Counted from the first letter of the stretch, positions 1 to 9,851 are shown. The stretch is 64,000 nt of DNA from Pseudomarimonas arenosa (GCF_014841215.1 NZ_JACYTR010000016.1:34061-98060); one strand, 5' to 3'. Numbers and translations: made by a program. The notes: a model not told the origin generated them from the letters alone.

Positions 1-1
1 G

Positions 2-3000
2 GGCGGCAGCGCCAAGGGCGCGTTCCCCCTGTTCGTGCAGGTCTACACGGTCGATATCCGCATCAATCGCACGGCGGTGATCAATGCGGGCGATGGTTTG
101 TCCGGTCAACCGGGCGAAAGTGTCTCGATCTCGGTTCGCGCCCTGGATGACGGCGCCCCCACAACCGACACCATCGACTGGTCGATCGTCAGTGGCAGCG
201 GCTCCTTGGCACAACCATCCACCGTAACGACGGCCGGTGTGGCCAGCAATGTGTTCTCGTTTGGTGCCAGCGGCGGCCCGGTAGTGATTCGCGGCGCCCG
301 CGCCAGCGATCCGACCGGCTTCGTCGATTTCAACCTTGAAAACTACACCTACCAGCTCAGTCTGCCCAATGGACCCAATCCCAGCGGAGCAGTCAACAGC
401 GGCATCGTGCACGAAGTACGACTGGAGCGGGTCGGCATTTCAACCAACCTGGTGCCCGGTGCCACCCTTGATTTCGCCCAGGTGGGCGGTCCCGGCACCG
501 GCTTCTTCCAACCGCTGGGCGGCGGCTCACCGACCAGTTCAGCGACCACCGACACCGGTGGCGTTGCTCGGCTGGAATTCGTGGCGCCAGTGGTCGGCAA
601 CTACAACACGCAAGTCAACCATACGCCGCCCCCCACCGGTGCGCCGGTCACCGGCACACCGATGGGCCAGAGCATCGGCCTGATGCCGATGGCGGTGGTA
701 AGCACGCCACCAACGTTCGATACCTCGCCTCCCACCGTCGGCGCGCCGGCCGAAGTCTATCGCTACGATTTCAGCGCCAGCGACGCCGAAATGGAGCCGA
801 TCACCTTCACCGCCAGCCTGCCCTCGTGGTTGAGTCTCACCGACAATGGTGACGGCACGGGCACCCTGCTGGGCTCTCCCGGCGTTGCCGATATCGGCGC
901 GCCTAACACCGTTATATTGCGCGCCACCGACCAAAGCAGCGCCTTTACTGAGCAGACCTTCTCGATCACGGTGACCGAGCAGATCATTCGCTCACTGCAA
1001 CGCACCTCGGGCGACGGTCAAAGCGCCCAACCCGGCCAGGCCGTTCCGGCACCGCTGGTGGTCACCGCGCTCAATGACGGTATTGCCGCACCAGGAGTAC
1101 CGATCTCGTTCACTGTCTCGCCCTTGGGCGCGGCAACCCTGTCTGCCAACTCCACCACCACCGGCGCTGACGGCAGCGCGTCGATCACCGCCACCCTGTC
1201 GGCCTCGGCGGCAGGAACCGTGCAGATCACCGCCTCTCGAGCGGATGATCCGGACAGCAGTCCGGTGACCTTCAGCATTACGGTTACCGCCGGCCCGGTT
1301 CTGTCCCTGTCCAAGCCCAGCGACTCCGGCGACGGTCAATCGAGCATCATCGGCGGCGCCTTCAACCCGCTGAAAGTGGTGGCTCAGAACAACGGCGCAC
1401 CCGCGCCTGGGGTGGGCATCACCTGGGTCGTCAGCGGACCGGCCACGCTCTCGGCTTCGCGCTCGGTAACCGATGCCGACGGCATTGCCAGCATCGGCAT
1501 CAACCCGGGAACGGTAGCCGGCACCGTAAGCGTGGTGGCGACCCGCGAAGATGCACTGAGCGCGGTCACCTCGTTCGTGTTGAGTGTGATCCCGCGCGAC
1601 CAGCCCTACCTCGAACTACTGTCCGGCAATAGTCAGCGCGGGGTGATCGGAACCCGTGCCGACGCACCGATCGTGGTCGTGCAGCGTGACGCCAGCGGTC
1701 TGCCGGTGGCAGGCCAACAAATCGACTGGACCGTACTGACCGGCGAAGCCCTGCTCGACAATGCATCGTCGGTCACCGACGCCCAAGGCATGGCACAGAT
1801 CGGATTCCGCTTCGGCAACACGCTGGGAGCAGTACAGATTCGCGCCTCCAATGCACTGCTCGGTTCCTCGATCGACAGCCTGCATTCGGCAATCGGCGCC
1901 AACGTGCAGAGCACGTCCGGCAATGGTCAGTCCGGCATTGCCGGCCAGCCATTGGAGCAACCACTGGTGGTGCAGATCAGCCCGGAAGTGGCCAAGGCGT
2001 TGAGCGGTGCGATTGTCGCCTGGGAAGTGATCGCCGGCGGTGGCAGCTTGCAGAGCAACAGCACCACCACCGACGACCAGGGACGCAGCCAGAATTTCCT
2101 CACCCTGGGACCGGTGCCGGGCGTCAATACAGTTCGCGCAACCATTCCCGGTGGTCAGGAGTTCATCTTCACCGCCCAGGGTTCGGACAACACGGCCGTG
2201 CTCAGTATTGTCTCCGGCAATAGTCAGACCCTTGCGCCGAACACGGCGTCGGCACCGCTGGCAGTTCGTCTGGTCGACGCGGCCGGCCAAGGGCTGTCTG
2301 GCATCGCGCTGAACTTTGTCGGCGACAACGCCAGCGTCGCCGACAGCAGCGTGACCACCGACGCCCAGGGCAATGCGCAAACCACTGCGATGGTGCTGCT
2401 CTCGGGTCCGGCCACGGTGACGGTATCCAGCGAGGCGGTCTCGGTGGACCCGGTAGTGTTCCAGCTCAACGGTGCACTGGCCAACTTGCCGGGACTGAGC
2501 CCAGATGGACGCGATGTCGGCGGCACCCTGGATGCCAGCTGCGACAATTTGCAGAACACGCCCAACCGCACCGCCGCGCAGGACGACCTGCTCAACCGCT
2601 GTCGCGAGTTTGCCGACAGCTCGGGCGACAATCAGGACGAAGTGCGCAACGCCTTCGACCAACTGCCCACACCCGTGGGTGGCGGCGTGGGTCAGTCGGG
2701 CCAGGACACCATCGGCGCGCAGATGACCAATATCAATACGCGCTTTGACATGCTTCGCTACGCGCAGTCCGGCGGCGCCAAGAACAGCTTCAACGTTGGT
2801 TTCTGGACGCCGGATGGCGTGATTGCACCCAACATGATGTCAGCCGTCGGCGCAGCCGAAGATGAGCAAGACGAGGTGGGCGCCGATTTCGGTCGATGGG
2901 GCTTCTTCGCCACCGGCACCATCGGCCGCGGCGAATACGATGGCACCTCGCGCCGCGCGAAGTTTGACTATGACATTGCCGGCCTCACGGCCGGTGTCGA

Positions 3001-3775
3001 CTACCGCTTCCGCGACAATCTGATTGGCGGACTGGCCTTCGGCTACACCAACAACGATGCCGATCTCGCGGACGATCTGGGCTCGCTGGAAACCAAGGGT
3101 TGGAGCACCAGCGCCTACCTGTCGTGGTTCTCCGAGCGTCAGTGGTACGTCGACTCGATGCTGAGTTACGGACGCAACAGCTATGACCTCCAGCGTCGCC
3201 TCAGTTATTCGATCCGCTCCCTGAGCGGCGGCCGCACAGTCATTGATCAGGTCGCGACTGCAGATACCGACGGCACCCAAACGGCAGCTTCAGTGGCGCT
3301 GGGACGTGACTTCCAGAAAGGCCCGTGGACAATCAACTCATACCTGCGCGGCAGCTACGCACGGGTCGAGTACGACAGCTATACCGAACGAATGATCGAA
3401 GGACGCCCGGGACAAGGCCTGGCATTGCAGGTCGATGGCCGTTCGCAGAATTCGATTACCTCGGCACTTGGGGCTCGCGCAACCTATGTGTTAAGTCGTG
3501 ACTGGGGCATCTTGATGCCGAGCGCCAGCCTGGAGTGGCAGCGAGAGTACGAGGATGACCCCACCCGGGTCACCGCGCGTTTCGCCGCTGATCCCAATGG
3601 CCCCAGCTTCGTCGACATTGGTGACGACATCGACAACAGTTACTTCAATGTCGGCGTTGGCGTCTCGGCGCTGTTCCCTGGTGGCAAGACGGCGTATCTC
3701 TACTACGAGGAGTTGGTCGGCGCGTCGAGGCTGCGGCAGGGCGTGCTTTCACTTGGTGTCCGAGTCGAATTCTGA
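2..3775 (+). CDS. Ig-repeat autotransporter / invasin-like surface protein (5' end outside window)
   Basis: The reading frame is open from the window edge, so the N terminus and signal peptide are missing; the GTG at 35 is probably internal. The protein is a chain of bacterial Ig-like (Big_1/invasin) modules, seen as repeated blocks starting with SGDGQS or SGNSQ and each holding TDAQG/TDADG turns. One cadherin/He_PIG-like module lies near residues 225-315. The last ~290 residues form an autotransporter-type outer-membrane beta-barrel with many alternating aromatic strands, ending in the C-terminal Phe (VRVEF) expected for BAM-dependent insertion. Likely a surface adhesin. The combination of Ig repeats followed by a C-terminal barrel is the type V autotransporter order, not the inverse (intimin) order. 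A possible weak hairpin follows at 3805-3832. Confidence 0.85.
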   Translation, partial: GGSAKGAFPLFVQVYTVDIRINRTAVINAGDGLSGQPGESVSISVRALDDGAPTTDTIDWSIVSGSGSLAQPSTVTTAGVASNVFSFGASGGPVVIRGARASDPTGFVDFNLENYTYQLSLPNGPNPSGAVNSGIVHEVRLERVGISTNLVPGATLDFAQVGGPGTGFFQPLGGGSPTSSATTDTGGVARLEFVAPVVGNYNTQVNHTPPPTGAPVTGTPMGQSIGLMPMAVVSTPPTFDTSPPTVGAPAEVYRYDFSASDAEMEPITFTASLPSWLSLTDNGDGTGTLLGSPGVADIGAPNTVILRATDQSSAFTEQTFSITVTEQIIRSLQRTSGDGQSAQPGQAVPAPLVVTALNDGIAAPGVPISFTVSPLGAATLSANSTTTGADGSASITATLSASAAGTVQITASRADDPDSSPVTFSITVTAGPVLSLSKPSDSGDGQSSIIGGAFNPLKVVAQNNGAPAPGVGITWVVSGPATLSASRSVTDADGIASIGINPGTVAGTVSVVATREDALSAVTSFVLSVIPRDQPYLELLSGNSQRGVIGTRADAPIVVVQRDASGLPVAGQQIDWTVLTGEALLDNASSVTDAQGMAQIGFRFGNTLGAVQIRASNALLGSSIDSLHSAIGANVQSTSGNGQSGIAGQPLEQPLVVQISPEVAKALSGAIVAWEVIAGGGSLQSNSTTTDDQGRSQNFLTLGPVPGVNTVRATIPGGQEFIFTAQGSDNTAVLSIVSGNSQTLAPNTASAPLAVRLVDAAGQGLSGIALNFVGDNASVADSSVTTDAQGNAQTTAMVLLSGPATVTVSSEAVSVDPVVFQLNGALANLPGLSPDGRDVGGTLDASCDNLQNTPNRTAAQDDLLNRCREFADSSGDNQDEVRNAFDQLPTPVGGGVGQSGQDTIGAQMTNINTRFDMLRYAQSGGAKNSFNVGFWTPDGVIAPNMMSAVGAAEDEQDEVGADFGRWGFFATGTIGRGEYDGTSRRAKFDYDIAGLTAGVDYRFRDNLIGGLAFGYTNNDADLADDLGSLETKGWSTSAYLSWFSERQWYVDSMLSYGRNSYDLQRRLSYSIRSLSGGRTVIDQVATADTDGTQTAASVALGRDFQKGPWTINSYLRGSYARVEYDSYTERMIEGRPGQGLALQVDGRSQNSITSALGARATYVLSRDWGILMPSASLEWQREYEDDPTRVTARFAADPNGPSFVDIGDDIDNSYFNVGVGVSALFPGGKTAYLYYEELVGASRLRQGVLSLGVRVEF

Positions 3776-3804
3776 GCCCGACCATGAGCTACGTGTTTCC
3801 ACCC

Positions 3805-3832
3805 AAGGCAGCCGCCCCCGCCGGGGCGCCTT
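3805..3832 (+). terminator. Possible weak hairpin after the autotransporter gene
   Basis: CGCCCC and GGGGCG pair across a four-base loop, and AAGG/CCTT extend the stem across a bulge. There is no T run, so it would not be a canonical intrinsic terminator. The rest of 3776-3977 shows no gene. Confidence 0.3.
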
Positions 3833-3977
3833 GCGGTGCCGACCCAGACCGCGGCATGCTTGAACTGTCGCGGCCTGGAGGCCGGACTGCCCGCACAGGG
3901 GGGCATAGCGGAGTGGACCGCCCTGACTGCGCCAAGCGCTTTACCACCCGTCGATTTGGGCAGCAAAGGATGCTTGC

Positions 3978-4679
3978 ATGATCGAGTTCGGCCATTTGAG
4001 TCACGTCGGCCTGCGCCGAGAGCACAACGAAGACACGTACTACGGCGATGCCGGATTGGGTCTTTGGCTGGTTGCCGACGGCATGGGTGGACACGAGTTT
4101 GGGGAGGTTGCCAGCGCCCTGGCGCGCGAGACCATCGTCGCCGAGGTCAAGGCGGGCCGGACGCTGGTGGACGCAATCAGGGCCGCCGACGAAGAAATCA
4201 TCCGCCATTCTCAGCGCCGTTCCGAGGCGTTGCCGATGGGCACCACGATCGCGGCGGCACGCGTTGCTGATGGTCGCTTTGAGGTGGCCTGGGTGGGCGA
4301 CAGCCGCGCCTACCTGTGGAATGGCCAGTTACGTCAGGTCTCACAAGATCACAGCTATGTGCAGGAACTGATCGAACAAGGCGCCATCACGCCGGAACAG
4401 GCGCGCAACCATCCACATCGCAATGTGGTCACCCAGGCATTGGGGGTGACTGACCCACATAGCCTGAAAGTGGAATCGATCACCGGCGAGTTCAAGCCCG
4501 GCATGCAGCTCTTGCTATGCAGCGACGGCTTGACCGAAGAAGTGGATGACTACGAAATCGGACGACTGATGGGACAAACCGACATCACCGCGCAGGAATG
4601 CGTCGAGCAGCTGATCTTGGCAGCACTCGATGGTGGCGGCTCTGACAACGTCACAGTGGTGTTGATTCGATCTCGTTAG
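3978..4679 (+). CDS. PP2C-family Ser/Thr protein phosphatase (Stp/PrpC-like)
   Basis: A 233-aa stand-alone PP2C domain of the usual bacterial size. Metal-binding and catalytic motifs are all present in order: RREHNEDTY, LVADGMGGHEFGE, GTTIAAARV, WVGDSRAYL, QDHSYVQELI, HRNVVTQALG, LLCSDGLTEEV and SDNVTVVLI. It should be a Mn/Mg-dependent cytoplasmic phosphatase removing phosphate from Ser/Thr. ATG at 3978 has an AAGGA ribosome site eight bases upstream. A PknB-like kinase lies 1.4 kb downstream on the other strand (6063-7505), so the two are a natural kinase/phosphatase pair, although they are not co-transcribed. Confidence 0.93.
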   Translation: MIEFGHLSHVGLRREHNEDTYYGDAGLGLWLVADGMGGHEFGEVASALARETIVAEVKAGRTLVDAIRAADEEIIRHSQRRSEALPMGTTIAAARVADGRFEVAWVGDSRAYLWNGQLRQVSQDHSYVQELIEQGAITPEQARNHPHRNVVTQALGVTDPHSLKVESITGEFKPGMQLLLCSDGLTEEVDDYEIGRLMGQTDITAQECVEQLILAALDGGGSDNVTVVLIRSR

Positions 4680-4707
4680 TTATCGATCCGGCGATTGGAT
4701 GCCTTGT

Positions 4708-5523
4708 CTAGCCGGCGGAAGAAATCACGCCATCGATCCACTGCCGGTAATGACTTAGCCGAACATTGCATGTGGTTTGGCCATAGCGCCCCGGCCAAGC
4801 CTTCATGACGTGGCCTTCAACCACCTTCCAGGCAGCCAAGCCCGCCAGTTGCCATTGCCCTTGCTGCTGAATCAGCGCCGGCCCCCCGCTGTCGCCATTG
4901 CCCAGAACGCCCTCCATCGGCAAGGCCGACGCAGGCTCGTCGAACACATAGCAAAACCAGCGGTCATAGGCACTGGTGACCTTGTTGTAGGCCCGACGAA
5001 GCTCGGTCCGATTGGGACCACCAGGGTCGTGCCCTTTCGCTCCCGTGCCAGTCGCGCCCTTGCCTACCAGCTGAATGATCTGACCGGGTTCATCGCTGTG
5101 TTGGTAGAGGTTCAGAGGCGCGACATCGTCCACTTGCCGAGCCAGTTTGATCAAGGCGATGTCGTCCGATGAGGCAAGAAACACCACGATCAGCATGGCT
5201 TCACCGCTGGCCATTGCTTGATCAATGAGTTCCTGCGGCAGCGTCTTGTAGCCCGGGTGTATCACCACGCGCTCAACATCGCGAGGCACATCGTTGATCA
5301 GCACCTGCTTCAACTCAGCATGCTGCGGAATCGTGTGGGCGGCGGTAACAACCCATTGCGGCGCAATCAAGACGCCGTGACCCTCGCCCGGCATGTCGGC
5401 CAGCGCAGGGAAATCCGCGACCGGAATTCGGTACTTCGAATCGTCGACGTCGTGCCGGATGACAATGGCCGCTGCGGGAAACGAGAGCGCGAGAAACAGG
5501 GTGATAAGAAGAAGTCGGCTCAT
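4708..5523 (-). CDS. Secreted trypsin-like serine protease (S1 family)
   Basis: About 271 aa starting MSRLLLITLFLALSFPAAA, a clear Sec signal peptide. The mature N terminus (IVIRHDV) resembles the Ile-Val start of activated trypsins. The catalytic triad is visible: His in VVTAAHT, Asp in SDDIALIKL, Ser in GNGDSGGPALI. Two Cys pair candidates lie near the C terminus (WFCYVF, QTTCNV). The start is chosen at 5523, or two codons earlier at 5529, because the frame upstream is not signal-like. It lies on the same strand as, and downstream of, the membrane protein and kinase genes, so it may be part of their transcript. Target unknown. Confidence 0.87.
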   Translation of the reverse strand: MSRLLLITLFLALSFPAAAIVIRHDVDDSKYRIPVADFPALADMPGEGHGVLIAPQWVVTAAHTIPQHAELKQVLINDVPRDVERVVIHPGYKTLPQELIDQAMASGEAMLIVVFLASSDDIALIKLARQVDDVAPLNLYQHSDEPGQIIQLVGKGATGTGAKGHDPGGPNRTELRRAYNKVTSAYDRWFCYVFDEPASALPMEGVLGNGDSGGPALIQQQGQWQLAGLAAWKVVEGHVMKAWPGRYGQTTCNVRLSHYRQWIDGVISSAG

Positions 5524-5676
5524 GTGCATCTGCGATTCAATGCGGCTGATGCCGCGAACGTGGCCCTGCGGGCCTGATTCAAGGAGACAGGTGGAATTCG
5601 AGGTGGTCGATGCGGCGGCTTGACACTTGAACCTCCCGCCCCACAGCAAGCCCCGCGAGTCCGATAAGGGCAACCA

Positions 5677-6063
5677 TCAAGGCATCGGCTGCGAAGCAAA
5701 GGTCGCTTCCACATAGAACGCATACGTGACTGCGAGGCCGTAGCATAGTGCAATCACCCGGGCTCCCACACCCACGCCCCAATATCGAGTGTTGAAGGCA
5801 CAACGCCAGACGCCGACCGCGCCGACCAGCAAGTACACGCCCATCAGGGACGACAGAGTCAGCGCCGTCAAGGGCGAAAGTGATTCGCCACCCAACGCAA
5901 AACCAAAACCAGCCAAGATAACGGCCAGCACAGTCGCCCCCACCCACAACACGCCGAAATAGGCTTCCACCAAGGAAGCTTGGCCACTCAGGGAACGCAA
6001 CAACGTCGATCTCTGAGCACGTTGCCAAATCAAAGTCGGAACGAGCCCGGCGCCACCCTGCAT
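5677..6063 (-). CDS. Small integral membrane protein of unknown function
   Basis: A 128-aa protein with about three hydrophobic segments (around residues 36-57, 65-86 and 98-118). I recognise no family. Its ATG overlaps the TAA stop of the kinase gene by one base (TAATG), so translation is probably coupled to the kinase, which suggests a shared role at the membrane. The 153-bp gap to the downstream protease gene holds no other gene. Confidence 0.65.
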   Translation of the reverse strand: MQGGAGLVPTLIWQRAQRSTLLRSLSGQASLVEAYFGVLWVGATVLAVILAGFGFALGGESLSPLTALTLSSLMGVYLLVGAVGVWRCAFNTRYWGVGVGARVIALCYGLAVTYAFYVEATFASQPMP

Positions 6064-7505
6064 TAATTGCCCAGACGCTTGTTATTGGCGTCCTCGATCA
6101 GTTGCTTGAGCGCCTGACTGTCGGGATCGGCCAGCAATCCCTTTTCTGCGATGGTGATGCACGGGTCGTACAGCTGCCGATCGCACAGGCCGCGTGCACC
6201 GCGCTCAAAGAAATCGCGGATCTCCACCAGACCACTGCTTGCACGCTCGTTGCCGGGCTCCTTGTCCAGCACTCGCTTGTACAGAGCCACCGCGTTCTCG
6301 TCGTCGGGGAAGGTCAGGTAGCGGCCGTCGCGACCTTCCAGTCCGCGCTGCTTGAAGCCATCGGCCTGCTCCAGCAGCAGGCCGACATCCAGCTCATCCG
6401 TCGGCACGGTCGGCGATGGAATCAACACCTCAGGCGGCAACTGACTGGGGTCGACGCTGGTCGGATCAGGCGCGGTCGTGATAGTCGGGTCGGCCTTCGG
6501 CCAAAGCACATATCCGGCGACGGCGATTGCCAGCACGGCGGCCAGGCCGCCGCCGATGACCATCGGTGAAGCGAGCGGCGAGGGGGTGGCGACACTGACG
6601 CGCGTCGTGGAGCCGGACAAGCGCGGTCCGCCAGCCTTCTTCTTGGCGCCAGGCCGCTGCTGAATCCCCGCTGCCTCTGGCGACGAGGCCAGTAATCCTT
6701 CGACCTCGCCGATGAACGCTTCCCCAGACTCCGGGCGATTCTCAGGCGTTTTCGCCATCAGGCTGTCGATCAGCGGCTGCAGCCAGGCACTTTCCGCCGG
6801 CAGCTGTGGTACCGGCTGCGTCACGTGCATCAATGCAACGGTGAACGGATCACTGGCCTGATAAGGCGGCTCGCCGGTGAGCATCTCGTACAACATGGCG
6901 CCCATGCTGTAGAGGTCCGATCGTCCATCGACGGTTTCCGCCCGGGCCTGCTCCGGGCTCATGTAGTCCGGCGTACCGATCGACGCGCCGGCCATTGTGG
7001 CGCCGGATTTCGCATCCATCGCCTTGGCAATGCCGAAATCCGCCAGCACGGCGGTGCCATCCAACTTGAACAGGATGTTGCCCGGCTTGACATCGCGGTG
7101 CACAAAGCCCTTCTGATGTGCAAAGTGCAACCCACGGGCTACATCGCAGACGATGTCCAGTGTCTCGGCAATGCTTAACCCCAGGTTGATCTTCTCACGC
7201 AGCGTTCCGCCGGGAATGTACTCGGCCGCGAGGTAATAGACGCTGCCGTGCGAGCCGATGTCGAACACGGTGACCAGGTTCGGATGACTCAGCTTGGCCG
7301 TGATGCGGCCTTCCTTGAGAAAGCGATCAGTGAACTCAGAGTTGGCAGCCAGCGCTGGCGCCATGACCTTCAGCGCCACTTCGCGATCCAGTGATTCCTG
7401 CATGGCAAGAAACACCGACGCCATGCCGCCCTCGCCCAACGGGCGCAGGATCTTGTAGCCCGGGATATGGATGTCGACTGATTTCAGTAAGACAGTGGCA
7501 GACAC
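6063..7505 (-). CDS. Membrane-anchored Ser/Thr protein kinase (PknB-like) with periplasmic TPR-like tail
   Basis: About 480 aa. The kinase domain covers roughly residues 15-270 with a glycine loop (GEGGMASVF), catalytic Lys (VALKVM), HRDVKPGNILF, DFGIAKA and the activation-segment GTPDYMSPEQ. After a basic, Ser/Thr-rich linker comes one transmembrane helix (VIGGGLAAVLAIAVAGYVLW), then a C-terminal region with TPR-like spacing (LYKRVLDKEPGNERA). There are no PASTA repeats, so the sensor is different from that of PknB of Gram-positives. The start is uncertain: no ATG is available; GTG at 7505 or TTG at 7511 are alternatives, with a weak AGAG upstream. Paired functionally with the PP2C gene at 3978-4679. 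Confidence 0.9.
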   Translation of the reverse strand: MSATVLLKSVDIHIPGYKILRPLGEGGMASVFLAMQESLDREVALKVMAPALAANSEFTDRFLKEGRITAKLSHPNLVTVFDIGSHGSVYYLAAEYIPGGTLREKINLGLSIAETLDIVCDVARGLHFAHQKGFVHRDVKPGNILFKLDGTAVLADFGIAKAMDAKSGATMAGASIGTPDYMSPEQARAETVDGRSDLYSMGAMLYEMLTGEPPYQASDPFTVALMHVTQPVPQLPAESAWLQPLIDSLMAKTPENRPESGEAFIGEVEGLLASSPEAAGIQQRPGAKKKAGGPRLSGSTTRVSVATPSPLASPMVIGGGLAAVLAIAVAGYVLWPKADPTITTAPDPTSVDPSQLPPEVLIPSPTVPTDELDVGLLLEQADGFKQRGLEGRDGRYLTFPDDENAVALYKRVLDKEPGNERASSGLVEIRDFFERGARGLCDRQLYDPCITIAEKGLLADPDSQALKQLIEDANNKRLGN

Positions 7506-7740
7506 GCGCAAACTCTATGTGATGGAATTCGATACGCATCAGCCAACCTGCAATGCGTCGGCCGATCTCGCCCTGAGCTTATCATCTGCAAACACCCACG
7601 GCCGCTTGTTGTATGACTTGGTTGGGCACTTGCGAAGAACAATCGACTGACACCACGCCGACGCAACGCGCGCCGGCGCAGCTGCCAGCGCAAGAACCCG
7701 ACGATGACCGCAAGACCCGGGTCACCGTCGGCATGCAAAC

Positions 7741-9066
7741 TCAGCCCTGTGCCGCCGCCCGCCGCAGTTCACGCAAGGCGTTGACGAAGGCTCCCATCTG
7801 ATAGGCGTTCTCATCCTTCACGCGCTCGTACACAGCATCGACCCGGGCACGCAGCTGCTCGGCCTTGGCAGCATCGATTGCCTTGGCTGTCTCGAAGGCA
7901 ACGATGACACTGGAGGCCGCCATGGCGGCCTGCTCGGCGCTGGCGTAGTCAACGAATTCCCCGCGCTCTCCATCGGCCAGCAGGCTGTCCAGAATCGGCA
8001 TCAGGGAATCGCCACCCCAGCTCGCCTCCGCCAACCGCGGCAACAGGCGGCGAATTTCAGCACTGAGACTGCGTGCGGCAGCGGCGGTGGCATCGCGGCT
8101 CTGGGTGGTGGCCTGATGCAAGCCGCGGGTCATGGTGCCGATCCGCGAAGCGGCTGAGGCATCGACCGCCGCCAACACGTGACGGAACATGACCAGATTG
8201 GCATCGTTGAGCCGGACCACGCCCGGGCCCAGGCCCGTCCCCGGCCGAGCCGCCCAACGCTTGCTGTCCATGCGCTTGTGGCAGGCGTGGCAGTCGAACA
8301 ACACCAACTCGGGGAATATTCCGTCCCAGCCATGACGCGGGTCGGTCAGGGTGTCGAGCAGGTTGGCCGCTGCCACACCTTGTCCAATACCCCAGTCGCG
8401 CACGCCGTTGAAGTCGCCCTTGCGCGCGATGTAGTCCTCGTCGATTTCATAATGCGTGACTTCGGGCAGCCAGGTGAAGGTATCGAGCTCGAAGCTCAGG
8501 CGCGGATGACCGGCGCCCATGATCCGATGAGTGATCATGCGGTCGGCAGTACCCATGTGGCAGGACAGGCAAAGCTCGGCACGTTTGACCGGATCATCGG
8601 TCGGATACAAACCTTTGGCGACATTGTCGGCATGCGGCACACCCTTGTCGGCATGCGATGTCAGCCATTGCTCGGCGCCGCCGTGACAGGCCTCGCAGCC
8701 GACACCATCGCTGGCTTGAAAGCGCTCCCCGCGCTTGTCTGCCGGTGGATTGTCAGCATGGCAGTCGAGACAGACTTTGGCTTGAGTGGCATCGCCCAGG
8801 CCCAGCTTCCGAGCCATCGCCTGCCCCTCCGCCGAGCGCAGAGCCTGCAGTGCCTTGTTGGCATGCGGATCGTACTCCTGCCAACGGGCAAATTCGTTCT
8901 GCCAGACGTTGGACTCCTTGAACTGCTGCGATGAGCCATGGCACACGCTACTGGCGCAGGTCGCCACACCCATGTGCGCATTCTGATTGATTTGCTCAAC
9001 CACCGACGCAGCGGAGACAGCCCCACTGCTCAGTACCAAGAGCCAAGCTGAGAGTTGCTTTACCAT
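7741..9066 (-). CDS. Periplasmic multihaem cytochrome c (cytochrome c554-like, five haem sites)
   Basis: 441 aa with a Sec signal peptide (MVKQLSAWLLVLSSGAVSA). Five haem c attachment sites are seen: one unusual CX4CH (C37-C42-H43) and four CXXCH (C99, C124, C166, C259). The first half resembles the cytochrome c554/NrfA-like multihaem family, with His residues available as distal ligands; the C-terminal third is helical and haem-free. It would carry electrons in the periplasm. No other respiratory gene is adjacent, so partner and donor are unknown. ATG at 9066 follows a strong GGAGGAGG ribosome site. The 229-bp gap to the kinase gene (7512-7740) shows no gene. Confidence 0.88.
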   Translation of the reverse strand: MVKQLSAWLLVLSSGAVSAASVVEQINQNAHMGVATCASSVCHGSSQQFKESNVWQNEFARWQEYDPHANKALQALRSAEGQAMARKLGLGDATQAKVCLDCHADNPPADKRGERFQASDGVGCEACHGGAEQWLTSHADKGVPHADNVAKGLYPTDDPVKRAELCLSCHMGTADRMITHRIMGAGHPRLSFELDTFTWLPEVTHYEIDEDYIARKGDFNGVRDWGIGQGVAAANLLDTLTDPRHGWDGIFPELVLFDCHACHKRMDSKRWAARPGTGLGPGVVRLNDANLVMFRHVLAAVDASAASRIGTMTRGLHQATTQSRDATAAAARSLSAEIRRLLPRLAEASWGGDSLMPILDSLLADGERGEFVDYASAEQAAMAASSVIVAFETAKAIDAAKAEQLRARVDAVYERVKDENAYQMGAFVNALRELRRAAAQG

Positions 9067-9113
9067 CCTCGCCTCCTCCCCAAAGAGTGCATCGGACGCC
9101 GCAAGAGCTTGGA

Positions 9114-9851
9114 TTATGCCACGCTCAGCACGGCAGTTGAGTCTTCATCTTCGGCTGCCCATAAGCAACGCCCCCCTTTGGCCAGACCGGCCAGGCTGCG
9201 CCGATGCGCTGCCAACTCGTCGGCAGAGGCCTGCAGCAGGCGCAATTTAATGCCCGGCGGCCTTGCTCTTGGTGCATCGTTGGCTGCCATTGCCGCCTCC
9301 TCGGCCTCCTCGGTCGGGTCGAGAAACAAGGCGGTCTGCCCCGATGTCAGCGCCAGATAGACCTCAGCCAGCAGCTCGGCATCGAGCAAGGCGCCGTGCA
9401 AGCTGCGGTGTGCGTTGTCGACCCCGAGCCGTTTGCACAGGGCGTCAAGGCTGTTGCGCTGCCCGGGATACTTCTCGCGCGCCAGACCAAGCGAATCGGT
9501 GATCGTGCAGATGTCGGCAAGTCGCTCGCTGCGGCCGGCCCTGGCCAATTCCGCATCGATGAAGCCGACATCGAACGCGGCGTTGTGAATGATCAGCTCA
9601 GCGCCACGAACGAAGGTCAGGAAGCTCTCAACCACATCGACAAACAGCGGCTTGTCGGCCAGAAATTCATCGGTCAGGCCGGTTACCTCACTGGCGCCGA
9701 TGTCCATGGACCGCTCAGGGTTCAGGTACCGCTGAAAGCGCCGACCGGAGGGCCGCCGCTCCAGCAGTTCAAGACAGCCGATTTCCACCAGCCGATGGCC
9801 CTTCTCCACCGCGAGACCGGTGGTTTCGGTATCCAGCACTACCTGGCGCAT
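9114..9851 (-). CDS. dnaQ: DNA polymerase III epsilon subunit (3'-5' proofreading exonuclease)
   Basis: 245 aa. The DEDDh exonuclease motifs are clear: Exo I VLDTETTGL, Exo II IIHNAAFDVGFID, Exo III with HRSLHGALLDAELL. The C-terminal part is the segment that in E. coli binds the alpha subunit. The ATG at 9851 directly follows the TAA of rnhA (no spacer), so the two are co-translated. In E. coli rnhA and dnaQ are adjacent but divergent; here they are in one operon, methyltransferase-rnhA-dnaQ. Confidence 0.96.
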   Translation of the reverse strand: MRQVVLDTETTGLAVEKGHRLVEIGCLELLERRPSGRRFQRYLNPERSMDIGASEVTGLTDEFLADKPLFVDVVESFLTFVRGAELIIHNAAFDVGFIDAELARAGRSERLADICTITDSLGLAREKYPGQRNSLDALCKRLGVDNAHRSLHGALLDAELLAEVYLALTSGQTALFLDPTEEAEEAAMAANDAPRARPPGIKLRLLQASADELAAHRRSLAGLAKGGRCLWAAEDEDSTAVLSVA

